Below are positions 1-10,937 of a stretch of 64,000 nucleotides of DNA, one piece after another. Each line of letters begins with the position of its first letter. Position 1 is the stretch's first letter. Location: NCBI GenBank assembly GCA_030761205.1, contig JAULJL010000021.1, positions 13,249,160 to 13,313,159 on the forward strand, written 5' to 3'. Made by a program: the position numbers and the translations under genes. Below the pieces are notes generated by a model. The model saw only the letters and a program-made list of their open reading frames with translations, searched no databases and was not told where the DNA came from. Origin of the DNA: Fremontodendron californicum (lineage: Eukaryota > Streptophyta > Magnoliopsida > Malvales > Malvaceae).

Positions 1-63
1 CACTACTCAGTCCTCTATATATTACACCATGTACTCATTCTCTTTCAGGCACTCGAAAAAAAA

Positions 64-711
64 ATGGAAAGTACTTCATCCCAGCGCATTGAAAAAATTT
101 GTGTCTTTGGAGGTGCTTATCCAGGGAAAAATAAAATATTAGCTGATGAAGCCATAAGAGTTGGAGTAATACTTGCCCAACAAAAGATCCAGTTGATTTA
201 TGGAGGCGGTAGTACGGGTTTAATGGGAGCAGTCGCTACAGCAGCACACGCCGGAGGAAGTCCAGTTCTAGGAATCGTTCCAAAACTATTCATAGGTTTT
301 TGTGGACCTACCGTGGGTAAGGAAATACAAGTCTGGAGTATCCCTGAACGGATAACAATCATGTACCATTCTGCCGATGCATTCATTGCTTTACCAGGAG
401 GTCTGGGTACATTGGAAGAAATAGCTTGCGTGGCTTCTTGGTCATCTTTGGTCACAAATAAGAAACCCATTGGTTTGCTTAATATTAATGGTTATTTTAG
501 TAATTTGCTTTCATATTTAGATAATCCTGTGGATAATGGATTCATGTTTTCAGAGGCAAGGAGAACCATAATTTCTGCTACAACCATTGAAGATTTACTC
601 AAAAAGCTCCAAGCTTATGAGTGTTTATCTGCTACGGTTGTTTCGCAAACGCTCGGAAAAAGAAAAAGAGATATGGACGAGCAAGGAGTGGATTGCACTT
701 TGTCTTTGTGA
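64..711 (+). CDS. LOG: LOG-like cytokinin riboside 5'-monophosphate phosphoribohydrolase, carried by element A1
   Basis: This 215-residue intact ORF belongs to the lysine-decarboxylase-like/LOG family. Plant LOG enzymes release active free-base cytokinin from cytokinin riboside 5'-monophosphates in the cytosol and nucleus. Visible hallmarks are GGGSTGLMG at residues 47-55 (nucleotide-binding fold) and PGGLGTLEE at 111-119 (the PGGxGTxxE motif). The family arginine before that motif is kept (R96), but the usual lysine after it is Ile97. The common Cys in the first strand motif is Gly (ICVFGG, 12-17). The length is typical. The C-terminal tail carries a basic KRKR patch (199-202) that could act as a nuclear signal. 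Plant LOG genes normally have several introns; this one has none. A 20-A run lies 87 bases after the stop. An AG splice acceptor (TCTTTCAG) lies just upstream. Activity is unproven. Confidence 0.9.
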   Translation: MESTSSQRIEKICVFGGAYPGKNKILADEAIRVGVILAQQKIQLIYGGGSTGLMGAVATAAHAGGSPVLGIVPKLFIGFCGPTVGKEIQVWSIPERITIMYHSADAFIALPGGLGTLEEIACVASWSSLVTNKKPIGLLNINGYFSNLLSYLDNPVDNGFMFSEARRTIISATTIEDLLKKLQAYECLSATVVSQTLGKRKRDMDEQGVDCTLSL

Positions 712-2633
712 CATTATCTAACATTTTGTTTGTTGTGTCTCAGTTATAATAAGTGGTTAGCAACCTTTACAGGTAATATCTCCTAAATTTTACCTTCAAA
801 AAAAAAAAAAAAAAAAAGAAATTTGTGTTTTAAGCCATTTAAAAGTATTCATTCTGAACAAGGTCTGAGTAAGGGAGACTTGAGACATACCTTGTCAGTT
901 TGATTTTAATCTTTTTATGTTTACTTGTTAATTTTTGTTTAGTATTTTAGGATTATTTAGGTTGCATGGTTTTGTTTTGTTTTGAGTCTTAGTTGTTCCT
1001 ATTCTTATGTTATTAGTTCTTTTCTCTTACACATGATTCTTTCATTTGAGTTAATAGACTTACATTGAGGACAATGTAAGAATTAAGTGTGGGGGGAATG
1101 ATTTAGGATTTCTTTTATTTTTGTCTACTATTTTTTTTTATGAGTCTTTATTATTATTATTTTTTTTTAGTGTGTTTTAGTTCCTTTTTAATACAATGAT
1201 GAGATATGAATTGCATAAGTCTAAAACAGATTTATTAGTGAGAAGATTTTCATGAGAATTGAGCTTGATATCAACCTTTTTATGAGCCAATGTTAATATG
1301 ATATGTTGATTGAGAAAGAAGCATGTTTAGACTTAATCTGACTTGTATAATCATCCTTGTGAGTTTTTGAGCCTATAATGATTGATGCATTATATAAATC
1401 AATCTAATTTCTTTCTTGAGTGCTCTTATGATTACATGATTCTCTAGAACTTGCTTTAGACCTTGTTGAGACTATATTGATGCATGTGACAACATGAATA
1501 TGATAGAGGCATTAGGATTATAATTAGAGCCAAACAGCCATCCATTATTAATGTTCCAAGAGAACACACCCTTAGTGAACCAATTTGAGCCTACATTGAA
1601 TAAGCTATCTCTTTGGTAACCATAACTTGTCCCTAACCTAAATATACTTATATCTTTACCTTTGTTCCAAAGATGAATTAGCATGTTTTGAGACAAGTTG
1701 CAAAGACAAGGAAGATTTATTGAAAATTTGGGTTAGAAACAAGAAATAAGTGTGGGGGGGAAAGAAAGAAAAAAAGTCAAGAGAAAAAGAAAGGGATCAT
1801 TGTCAAATACATTCCCATATTAAAAAAAAAAAAATCTTCTCTTGAACTTCTAGTTAAAGTAAAGAAAAAGATGTTACAAAGTTGGTTAGAATGATGCAAA
1901 GGCTCAACATGAATATTTAGCCTATGTTATTATGTGCTTTATAAGAGTTTTGAGAAGTTTTTTTTGTATGATCTTATTATGTCTCTAAACTCTATGAACT
2001 CTTTGGAACCTTTGTGATATCTTTATCCTTTTGTTCTTTAACCACATTATAACCCTTTGGCCCCATTACAACCTTGAATAAAGACCTCTTGATTTATGAA
2101 GTTGTATGATCTAAATAGTGGATAATAGGTGGACAAGCAAGCATATGGTAGAAGTGTTTTCATGAGATTGATTGAGTGTAAACACTTTACCACTACTTTA
2201 AAAAGTGAAAATCAAGAGAGTATCCCATGTGAGAAGTTGAGATTAAGTTTGAATATGCACTATTTTGATTGAAATATGTTATGTTAATATTGGCTTAACT
2301 CAAACAATTTACATTCAAGCAAGATTTTTTGTGAATTTCTTTAAGCTATTGATTAGTTTTTAAGACTTGTCCAATGATTATCTCTAATTTATATTGGAAG
2401 GATTAGTTATAATTATTATTAGTTTTTCTTATGTCTTCAATGTTTGTGGGTATCGTCCTAGTAAACCCTCACGAGACTAAACTCGTCCACTAGGGACACC
2501 TAGGGGTTTAAAGGCTTGTGTCACATGCTAAGTGCCACCGTGATTTCCTACGAAAATGGATTAGATTAGATTTTCTTATTTTATTTTTATTGAGTCGTTG
2601 CTAGGGACTAGCAACAATCTAAGTGTGGGGGTG
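712..2633 (+). other. Non-coding internal 3' region of element A1, ending in the polypurine tract
   Basis: No open frame of note. It contains a 20-A run at 798-817, the ~100-bp segment at 1012-1110 shared with element B, and two PPT-like tracts (AAGTGTGGGGGG) near 1084 and 1748. The likely functional polypurine tract lies directly against the LTR at about 2621-2633. The whole stretch is collinear with 44981-47030 of A2. Confidence 0.8.
1012..1110 (+). repeat. Downstream cargo-flanking direct repeat, A1 copy
   Basis: This matches 45392-45490 and, more loosely, 42971-43070 of A2, and it is the reverse complement of 37334-37432 in element B. It contains ATTGAGGACAATGTAAG and a PPT-like G run. 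In A2 a second copy lies upstream of the cargo; for A1 that copy is outside the window. Confidence 0.8.
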
Positions 2634-3279
2634 TGATAACTCGTATAATTATATAGTTTTTAGTTATGTTTTATTATTGTTTTGTGTCAAATACGAGTTA
2701 TTATTGTTTAGTCTAATTGTGTTTATGATCTTTTATATTTTTATGTAATTTGGTGTTTTTCACAAGTTTCTTTGAGTGATTTCAGATTACTAGAATTAAG
2801 GGCAAATCCACTTCAGTTCCAGTTCCGACACCTTTTTCCATATCAGCTATATCTCGAGTTTCACTGAAGCAATAAGGCTGAAATTTTAACCGTGGAAAGT
2901 TAAGAGGCATATCTATCTTTTTCATGTTTTACACTTCTTGAAACGGAGTCGTTTTCCCTAGCGAAATCGACCATCAAGTTGGCTGATGTGCAATGACGTC
3001 TGTGCTGACCTGTTTTCGTATTTTGCCCATATCTTCTTATCCACATCAGAAAATGAGCTGATTCCAACGGCTATGGATCAGTAACTGATAGGGGAACATT
3101 TTTCTAGAAGACCATGTGATCAGATCAGGCCTCCAAAATTGACAAAATCGACCATCAAGTTGGCTGATCAAAATTGTCATACAATATGACGAAAATTGTT
3201 AGAAAAATGCACCCACCTATTATACCTACCTTTGAAATTTGTAAAGCTTGTCTCTTGTCATTTAGCCCTCCAAAATGTG

Positions 3280-3287
3280 TATAAATA
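3280..3287 (+). promoter_or_regulatory. TATA box in A1 LTR
   Basis: TATAAATA, followed by GAGGGCC, within the LTR and at the homologous place in all three A-family LTRs. Transcription would start about 30 bases downstream; that start is inferred. Confidence 0.7.
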
Positions 3288-4136
3288 GAGGGCCTTGGAT
3301 GATTGTAAGGCATTGTACATTGGTAGGATATTAGCCATTGTAATAAAATTCTCTAAGTTTTCTTTTTCTTTCTTTTCTCTAGTTTTCTTTTTCTTTATTT
3401 TCTTCTTCTTTCTTTCTTTCTTTTATTTTCTTCTTAGATTCTCTTTAATTTTATGTTTATGTTTACAATGCCTATGCTAGGCTAAACTTCTATTTGGTTA
3501 AGGGTGATTTCAAAGCCCTAGACATGTTTTGTGATTGATTTTCAGATTCTATCTATCATTAATTTTCTATCAAAGTTGCTTATGTTCTTCTACAAGAATT
3601 GTTCATGATGTTGTCTTGATTTATTTAGGTGTACAACTAGATAGATCTTGATAATTATCTATTGCTAGTTTAGGAGTCTTGATCCGTGTAATTGTCTTGA
3701 TTTCCTATTCATAAGTGGCAATTTGTGATTAATGATTATGGTCAAGTTTTCAATAATTGCAAAGTGGAACATAACCTAAGTTGAACAATCCGAGCTTATG
3801 TGTTTGTTGCTTAGATCAACCTATCTTTCTCATCATAAAGCTGCCATTAAATTGAATTTAGAGAGCTTATTCTAGGTTGTTTAATGGTTAGAGATTAAAT
3901 AGAGAGCTTGTTCTATTTAACGACAAACTAAGGAAAGATTGGGATAACAGAGCTTGTTGTTATCTACGGTTGTTAACTTTGATAGTTGGTTGATATTGAT
4001 AGATCTGAAATTGATTCTTAATGATGTCCAGTGGTGGAGAATGAAACCTTAACCATATTTTTCATATTTGATTCGTCTTACTTACTTGTTTTCTTACTTT
4101 TCTAGTTTGCTTATTTTTAAAAGTATATTTATTTTT

Positions 4137-4284
4137 ATTGGCTGGTTATACCGCCTAATTTGTATATTAACTTTGTTTTATTTTTATTGGCTGGTTATAC
4201 CGTCTAATTTAGTATATATATTTTCATTGGCTGGTTATACCGCCTAATTTAGTATATATATTTTTATTGGCTGGTTATACCGCC
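4137..4284 (+). repeat. Four copies of GGCTGGTTATACCGCC in U5
   Basis: Four units built on ATTGGCTGGTTATACCGCC and separated by AT-rich spacers of varying length lie near the 3' end of the LTR, in the transcribed part. The same block is in both A2 LTRs and absent from the homologous LTR of element B. Confidence 0.85.
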
Positions 4285-4491
4285 TTGCATCTTATTCGTA
4301 TTATTTACTTTAGTTTAAATCTGGCTTCAAAAACCCCTTTTCTTTTACTATTTTCTTTGAACGTAAGTTATAAACTAATAACTCATAGATTAAAACCCAA
4401 TCCCTGAGGACTCGACCCTTGCTAATCGTTATACTTACAATTGATCTTTTTAGTGCAAGGTTAAATAAGATACACTCTTTTGGGTGCATCA

Positions 4492-5021
4492 CCTTGCCAT
4501 CCTTCTTTGGTACTGGAACAATATTTGCCACCCATTCTGGATATTTTTCCACCTCTAAGAATCCAGCATCAATTTGTTCCTTCACCTTCTCTTTTATCTC
4601 TAACAGCATGTTCGGCCTCATTCTTCTCAACTTTTGCTGAATTGGTTTCTATTCTGGCCTTAAAGGGAGCTTATGAACCATAATATTCGGATCCAACCCT
4701 GGCATGTCTTGGTAAGACCATGCAAATACATCCACATATTCCCAGAGCAAAGCTATCAATTCACCATTTATTGATGATGACAATGAAGTCCCAATTTTGA
4801 CCTCCTTTATCTCCTCACCATTTCCCAGATTTATCATTTCCAATAATTCCTTATGAGGAAGTACTTGTTTCTCCTCTTGTTCTATTTTCCTTAATAGATC
4901 CGAAGGTAGACCATAATCCTCAGTATCTTCATTACCCTCAAAATCACCCGTGTAAATAGGTCTTTCAAAATCAATTTCAGAATTACTGACAAGAAGGTCC
5001 TCATATTCCGCATCCGTACAC
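4492..5021 (-). pseudogene. Ogre pol: linker and N-terminal reverse transcriptase, truncated by A1
   Basis: The translation ends in the classic Tat/Ogre RT entry: VDVFAWSYQDMPGLDPNIMV, then RRMRPNM, then WVANIVPVPKKDGKV, where the A1 LTR begins. The acidic linker upstream is also typical. A stop separates the two open pieces near 4645. The polymerase active site is missing because the sequence is interrupted. Confidence 0.88.
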
Positions 5022-5397
5022 CTGTAAATAGGTGGGTAAAAACAATAAAGGAAAATATATATAATGAAAACAAAATAAATAGCATAAATGAAAGAATATG
5101 GACACATCAATATGAATAAATGCATCGTGCTTGTTATTTATTGAATGAAAATGTTTAAACAAAAAGCCCGTTACAGAAAAAAAAAAAAAAAAAAAACTCT
5201 TACTATCTCTGGGTATAGATAATTAAGATTGTTTTTTAAAGTATTACTTTGGAATAGACTTAAAAACTATGGGCAACTCAGTCGCACTCCAATTGGTCAG
5301 TCTATATCCTGGTGGACAAGGTCGCACCATCCAGTTCGCATTGTCACTTTCCATTCCTTCCTTCCCAGTCATGCAAATCACCATATCTTGTATCTAC
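5022..5397 (-). other. Putative Ogre intron between protease and RT
   Basis: On the minus strand a GT donor (GG|GTAGATAC, 5397) and a pyrimidine-rich AG acceptor (TATTTACAG|GTG, ending at 5022) bracket 376 bases. Removing them would join the protease frame to the RT-linker frame in phase (a GG|G codon). Ogre elements are known for an intron here. No transcript evidence is available. Confidence 0.65.
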
Positions 5398-6404
5398 CCA
5401 CCCTTATTCACATGGAACTTTTCGAAAGCTTGCTCGATCATTATAAGTACATCTTCTGAATTCTTTTCTCCGAATAGAAAACCAGTAGAGCGGAAGCTGT
5501 GAAGGATTGGTGGGAAAGTCATAGGCTCCCATTCGATATCCATACCCGCGAGACGGGCCATCCTCCTTTGTCGGTTCTTTTCAACTTGTTTCCTCTTCTC
5601 ATGGGCCTTCAGAAGATACCCTAAGCCAAACCGGTCTTTCTTTCCCACTACTTCCATTGCTCGGGCCATCCCTTGAAGATATTTTCCAAGACCTTTTCCA
5701 GCCCTGCAGCCCTTTCCCACTATAGTTCTTACTCCCAACCTTGTATTCTTGGACAACCTTGGTTCTGGAATTTTTCGTCCTTCAGCGATGAAGACTGCAT
5801 TTACGAACTCCAAAGACTGAAAGGAACATTCTACAGCATCTTTATTAGGTTCAACATAAGGAGATTCAGTAGATGCAAAGGCTATTATGTCCTCTTCTCC
5901 TGATATAGTGACCAAACGCCCTTCCATCACAAATTTCAGCTTTTGATGGAGAGATGAGGGTACAGCCCCTGCTGAATGTATCCACGGCCTTCCCAACAAG
6001 CAATTATAGGACGAATTAGTATCCATGACCTGGAATATCACCATATAGGTACAAGGGCCTATCTCCAGAGGAACCTCAATAGTTCCCATTACATCTCTCC
6101 TGGTACCATCAAAAGCTCTTAACACCGTGCAACTTGGCAGCATATAAGAAATATCAATGGGCAACTTAGATAGGGTTGCCAAGGGCATTACATTTGATGA
6201 AGAACCATTATCCAGAAGCACCCTCGATAGTATATGCCCCTTGGAAGTGGTTGTTATGTGAAGAGCCTTTGTTGACCCAATACCATTGGGTGGTATTTCA
6301 TCATAACTAAAATATATATGGTCGTCTGCCGTAATGTTTCCCATCAGCCTGTCTAATTTTTCTACTGATATGTTGTTAGCTACATATGCCTGATTAACTC
6401 TCAA
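5398..6404 (-). pseudogene. Ogre aspartic protease and G-patch domain
   Basis: About 335 open residues. The retropepsin motif is LLDNGSSSNVMP, followed by the family blocks RAFDGT, YNCLLGRPWIHSAGAVPSSLHQ and the EGRLVTI region. Further on, a glycine-rich G-patch-like stretch runs GKGCRAGKGLGKYLQGM to KDRFGLGY, a known feature of the Tat/Ogre polyprotein. This is the best-preserved exon of the element. It ends at the putative splice donor. Confidence 0.88.
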
Positions 6405-7093
6405 TAGGGCATTTCTGTGTGGCTCCAGTTCAATAGCAAAGATAAGATAGAGATTCTTGCTGGTTGATGTTGCAATTGCTCAACCACACTATACTCACTA
6501 TGCTTTATGAATTTTAAAAACTCGCAAGCATCCTTCTCGTTCACCGACTCTTTTATCCTGTTCACTGGGGCTGACCCCTTTTCTACTTCTTTTGATGAAT
6601 GCATCTCCATATGGATTGGTTCAGCTACTTTCTTCCCTTTGTCCATTCCTCCATCCTTTTTTGTTGATCCCTGTTCAACAACCTCAGGGGCATAAAACCT
6701 TCCACTTCGTGTTAAGTGCCCCCCACCTGTAATATCTTTCTAACTTGAAGACCCTGGCATAACCATGCTGCAGTCATATTTCCATGGTGCAGCTTTGTTT
6801 TCCTTGTATGAAAAGGAAAGAAGGCAAATCTATGATTAGCTTAGGCGCAATTTCTTCAACAACCGGAGTAGTCTTCTCTGGTTCATCATAATAGATGATC
6901 AAAGGTCTTCCTATCCCGTAGACAACCCCATTTTCAATAACCTCTACTTTCTCCTCTATTTTTTAATAAAATTGGGCTTCCCCTTCATCCATCATCTTTT
7001 GGACTTTAGCCAAAATATCCCCACATTCCTGTATGATATGACCTTTACATCCATGGAACGGGCACCAGTTTTCCACCCTGTTTGCAACCAGTT
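6405..7093 (-). pseudogene. Degenerate gag-protease linker of the Ogre element
   Basis: Broken frames connect gag to the protease. A 75-residue piece at about 6417-6646 is lysine/glutamate-rich; the remainder is split by several stops. No catalytic motif is visible. Confidence 0.6.
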
Positions 7094-9008
7094 TTAAACT
7101 GTCACCATCCTCCACCATTCCAACTTTACCATTTCGACCCACATTTCTATCATTGGAGTCTTGACTTCACTAACATGCCTTTTCAACCTTCTTTCTTCCC
7201 CTGTCAATACTATATTTACCTTGTTCTCAGCATGATCGGGCAATGGATTTCCTGCTACATTCGGCCCATTCCTTGTCCCGAACTTCACCACCCCAGTATT
7301 GATCAAACTTTGGACTTTTTTCTTAAAGGCAATACAGTCTTTAGTTGAATGCCCCTAAATCCTTGCGTGATATGCATAGCTAATATTTGCGTTGTACCAC
7401 CTTGGACATGGTGGTGTCAGAGGTTTGAAGTATACAGGTGCAACAAGTAGACTCTGCAACAGTTTGGGATATAGCTCACCATAGGTGGTAGGAATAGGAT
7501 CAAATTGGGGTTTTTGATTGTTCCTTGGTGAACGTTGATCATTGCGTCCAGCACCTTGAGTGTTTGGGCGGGGAAGATTTATCTGTGAGGATATGCTAGT
7601 TGGAAAAGTCTGTTGTGGTATATTGGTATAGGGAAGTGGATTTTGGGTAAGATGGTTCACATTGGGGTAGTACGGATTATACCCTGGGTAAGGTGTGTAG
7701 GGTGTAGGAGATGCATAAGATGTAAAAGGAGTATAGGGCCTAGGAGGTGTATATGGTGTAGAAGGTGTATAGGGGTATTGATTGAGGCTAACTGCATGAG
7801 TCTCATCTTTCTTCTTTGCAGGGAAAACCTTCTTCGGAGTAGAAGACTCACCCTTTTCCATTTTCTCGTTCTTAATGGCAGACTCTATCATTTCCCCGGA
7901 TATCACTATATCTGCAAAGTCCTTGGTGGCACTCCCCACCAATTTATCATAATAAGGTGCTTTCAGGGTATTGATGAAAAACACTAAAGTTTCTTTGTTG
8001 GTCAAAGGAGGATGTACTTGTGTAGCCAGGTCTTTCCATCTCTGAGAATATTCTTTAAAGCTTTCAGTAGCTTTTTTTTCCATGTTTTGCAGAGTTAGAC
8101 GGTCAGGCACCATGTCCATCACATGCTTGTGTTGTTCCATGAAAGCTTTGGCTAGATCCATCCAGGAACGGATCTTAGTACGGGTAAGCTAGTTATAGCA
8201 CCGACTTGCAGACCCTGTCAAGCTATCCTGAAAATAATGGATAAGCAATTTTTCATCTTTATCATGTCCGGTCATCTTCCGGCAGTACATGGTTAAATGT
8301 GCTGATGGGTTGATAGTCCCATTATATTTCTCAAAGTCTGGTACTTTGAACTTTGGAGGAATCACCAGACCGTGCACTAAACTCATCTCTTTGGCATCTA
8401 GACTGCCAAATAGCTCTGCCCCTTCAACTGCCCTCAGCCTTTCTTCCAGCAACTGATATTTTTTCTAGGATTCTACAGTTTCAACCTTCTTTAGCTCGAC
8501 CATCTTTGTCTTTTCCTTTTCAGCCAGTTCCTCAAAGTCTGGAACGTCCACATCTATTGGATCAACCCCAATGTTACCTTTCTTAAAACCAAAATTCTGT
8601 GCTTCAGCCACTGGTTGGATGTAAACATAGGATGCTACCCCAATTGGAAGTTCATTTCCCACATGCTGGAATGTCTGGCCATTCTGCTGTACCACCTCTG
8701 GTCGGCCTTCCTGGTTTACTGCCCCCATTCTTGTAACTAAATTTTCCCTGGCCATTTCTACCTCATCATGGTGTTCATCATTTCCATGAGTTTGGTCATT
8801 TGTTCCCGTGAATCCTCCTGAGACTTAGCCAACTGTTCCTGTAGTTCTTTCTGAGTTCTTTCCATTCTTTCAGTTCTAGCAAGCTGATCATTCTCCATAG
8901 CTCTGGCTTGTGATCGAGTATTGTAAGGGTGTCAAAAATTCGATTCTTTCTGAATGCGACCAATTGTACCTTTAGTTTTGAAAACCATGAATTATAATTT
9001 ATTGACAC
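7094..9008 (-). pseudogene. Ogre/Tat gag, broken
   Basis: At least five consecutive open pieces encode a Tat-type gag. The N-terminal part has a coiled coil and the block IPPKFKVPDFEKYNGTINPS. The capsid-like core has HYFQDSLTGSA, then LTLQNMEKKATESFKEYSQ and KDFADIVISGEMIESA. A Pro/Tyr/Thr-rich spacer follows (about 7590-7790). The end of the core is YGELYPKLLQSL with a decayed GHST zinc-binding region. In-frame stops lie near 8189 and 8460 and frameshifts near 7350. Confidence 0.88.
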
Positions 9009-9425
9009 ATTTTTTATTTTATAAAAATGAATGAATAAATGACTAAATGTTAATAAGTAAATGACTAAGTGTATAAATATGAATGAATAATTATAAAAAA
9101 TAAATTAATGGACAAATAAATGAATGGCTAAGTGCATGAATAATCTTACAGTATAAATGTATGAATGACTATAAATATGAATGAATGAATGAACAAAATA
9201 TATAAAGGAAAGAACAAATGAATGATGAATGCATTTAAAAGTATTGGCCCCGGGATAATTCCAACCAAACGGTCTTTCATTGATTTCCTGGAACTAAATA
9301 CATCAAAGATAAAAAGATCACTACTTAAGACAATCTAATAATCTGTCTATCCTAATTCAAAATGCTATTACAAAACACCGGTCCTATAGTAACTCCCTCG
9401 GATCTTGGACTTTCTTTCACTGTCC
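9009..9425 (-). other. AT-rich spacer with ATGAATGA repeats
   Basis: Low-complexity DNA rich in ATGAATGAATGA-like repeats between gag and the upstream ORF. No gene is seen. Confidence 0.6.
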
Positions 9426-10937
9426 TCATTTGATTGCCTTGCTCTTCAATCTGACCCCTACTTGTTCTTGGCCCTTTGACATGTCAGCAGAAGCATCACC
9501 GTGTAAGCTTTCCTTAGCTTGTTTCTCTAGTTGATTGGCTCGGGCTTCCTCATGCTTCGCTCTCTCTTTCCAATAGTTATTCTCTTTCTTGAGGTTTTTG
9601 ACCTCTTGCTCCCATTCCCCGGAAGTCTTGAGGGTCTCCTCAAATCTGAGCTCGAAACGATACCTCTTGTTCTCCAAGTGTAATTCCTGAAGATCGCCCT
9701 TAGCAGTGTCTCTTTCTCTCTTGATCTTTTCCTTTTCTCTTTCTCGAGCTGATTCTCTATTTTTCATATCCTCAAGCTCTTCTTGCAGCCAGGCAATATC
9801 TTTGCTCATTTGGGCCTTTTCTTTTTCGAATTATGCCCTTGCAATTTCTAACTTTGATGGAACTTCCTTCGGTGGCGAACTCAAGAATTGAACTTCTTCC
9901 CCATTAGATGCCAACAACTTGTCATTAATCCTTCTTTCTCTCCATGTTAGGTAGTCGGGGGTGACGATGTCGGCATCTCTGGCTACCTTTATCCAATGGG
10001 TCTGTTTCCATGCTTCAATTATTCCCTGCACCTTTCCTGAGTAACCTTCTTCTCCATAGGTGAACTCTAATAGAGCCAGTCCATGAGTCGCTGGTGTGAA
10101 CTGTCGAGACTCAACCTGTCTTTGCACCAACAGAGGTGCGTAGCTCACGGCTCCCCAAATCCTGAGTAATGGAACCCCTAACTTGTCTCCACATTTGTAC
10201 AATATCGGCATAGGAATCATCCATGGAGATCTCCAAGTTATCATTTTATTTTTAAGGTTTCAAAATAGGATGATCCACTGCTCTTCATTTCTGTCTTCGG
10301 GCCAATCTATTTTAAGGAATTCACTGATCGGTACTAGGGTATTTAAGTATGGTTTGAAAGAGACATCTTCCCTTCTCCAAAAATGACTCTGAATCCAAAC
10401 ATATAGAAGCTGCATACATCCCCTGAATCTTCCTTTTCCTTCCCTTTTGCAAAAGTTCAAAGATTAAATAGTTTCTACTAGGATGGCTAGAGATGGATCT
10501 ATCTTATGTTTTAACTTCTCAGAAACGTCAACTATGGCCAACTCGACACGTCCTAGTGTCCCCAGGAAAATAACCGAACCATATACAGCTAGAGCAAAAA
10601 TATCCCTAGCAGTCTCTCTATTCGGGTGACTTTGGATCAAAGATTGGAGGGCATCCCAAGGAATACACTCAGTTTTCCTTTTCTTAACCACATGATCATC
10701 GACCCATTTGCTGTCCATTCCCACAATCTGAGCTAACTTTTTCTTAAACCCTAATGTTTTTGAATCCTTCAAATAAATCCGATCCGAGATGGCATCCTCA
10801 ATACGCAACAAAGCTGAATATTCCTCTATGGTCAGTTTCATGTCTTCCTTGTTGAAGGTGAAACATTGGTATGTCGGGTTCCAAAAATGTACCATAGCCC
10901 GAATCAACTCACTGTTAATCTTAAACGGCATCAACAA
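9426..10937 (-). pseudogene. Extra ORF upstream of gag (mobile-domain-like, coiled-coil tail), broken
   Basis: Four adjoining open pieces. The N-terminal part (10464-10937) has MVHFWNPTYQCFTF, TIEEYSALLRI and a domain with ALAVYGSVIFLGTLG, resembling the plant-mobile-domain/DUF7745 proteins carried by Ogre-type elements as ORF1. The middle part (9831-10460) has a WRRED region and SYAPLLVQRQ. The end (9426-9809) is a strongly charged coiled coil. Frames are disrupted at about 10464, 10250 and 9830. The function of this ORF in the element is unknown. Confidence 0.7.

Larger units (their letters stand above)
1..4491 (+). mobile_element. Element A1: 3' part of LOG-carrying Athila-derived LTR element
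   Basis: The left end is cut by the window; base 1 matches position 44250 of the complete copy A2. From there it is collinear with A2: LOG-like gene, A-run, non-coding internal region, polypurine tract and a 3' LTR ending in TGCATCA. No pol is present. The element interrupts the minus-strand RT of a Tat/Ogre element exactly at 4491/4492, so it is younger than that element. The target duplication would be CCTTG, but the 5' end is out of view. A1 and A2 differ by scattered substitutions and by an extra 181-bp unit in A2's LTRs, so they are separate insertions of one family. Confidence 0.9.
2634..4491 (+). repeat. 3' LTR of element A1 (1858 bp)
   Basis: It starts TGATAACTCG and ends GGGTGCATCA, giving the canonical TG...CA ends, and is preceded by a G-rich polypurine tract. 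It aligns with the 2059-bp LTRs of A2 but has only one full 181-bp U3 unit (from 2972) where A2 has two. TATA box at 3280. The R/U5 part is homologous to the LTR of element B, whereas the U3 is not. Confidence 0.93.

Noticed and set aside
198..470. Minus-strand 90-residue open frame within LOG (also 44467-44739)
   Set aside because: Antisense shadow of the LOG coding sequence, present in both copies only because LOG is conserved.
4310..4630. Single minus-strand protein crossing 4491
   Set aside because: It is a chimera of Ogre RT and the A1 LTR read through the insertion junction.
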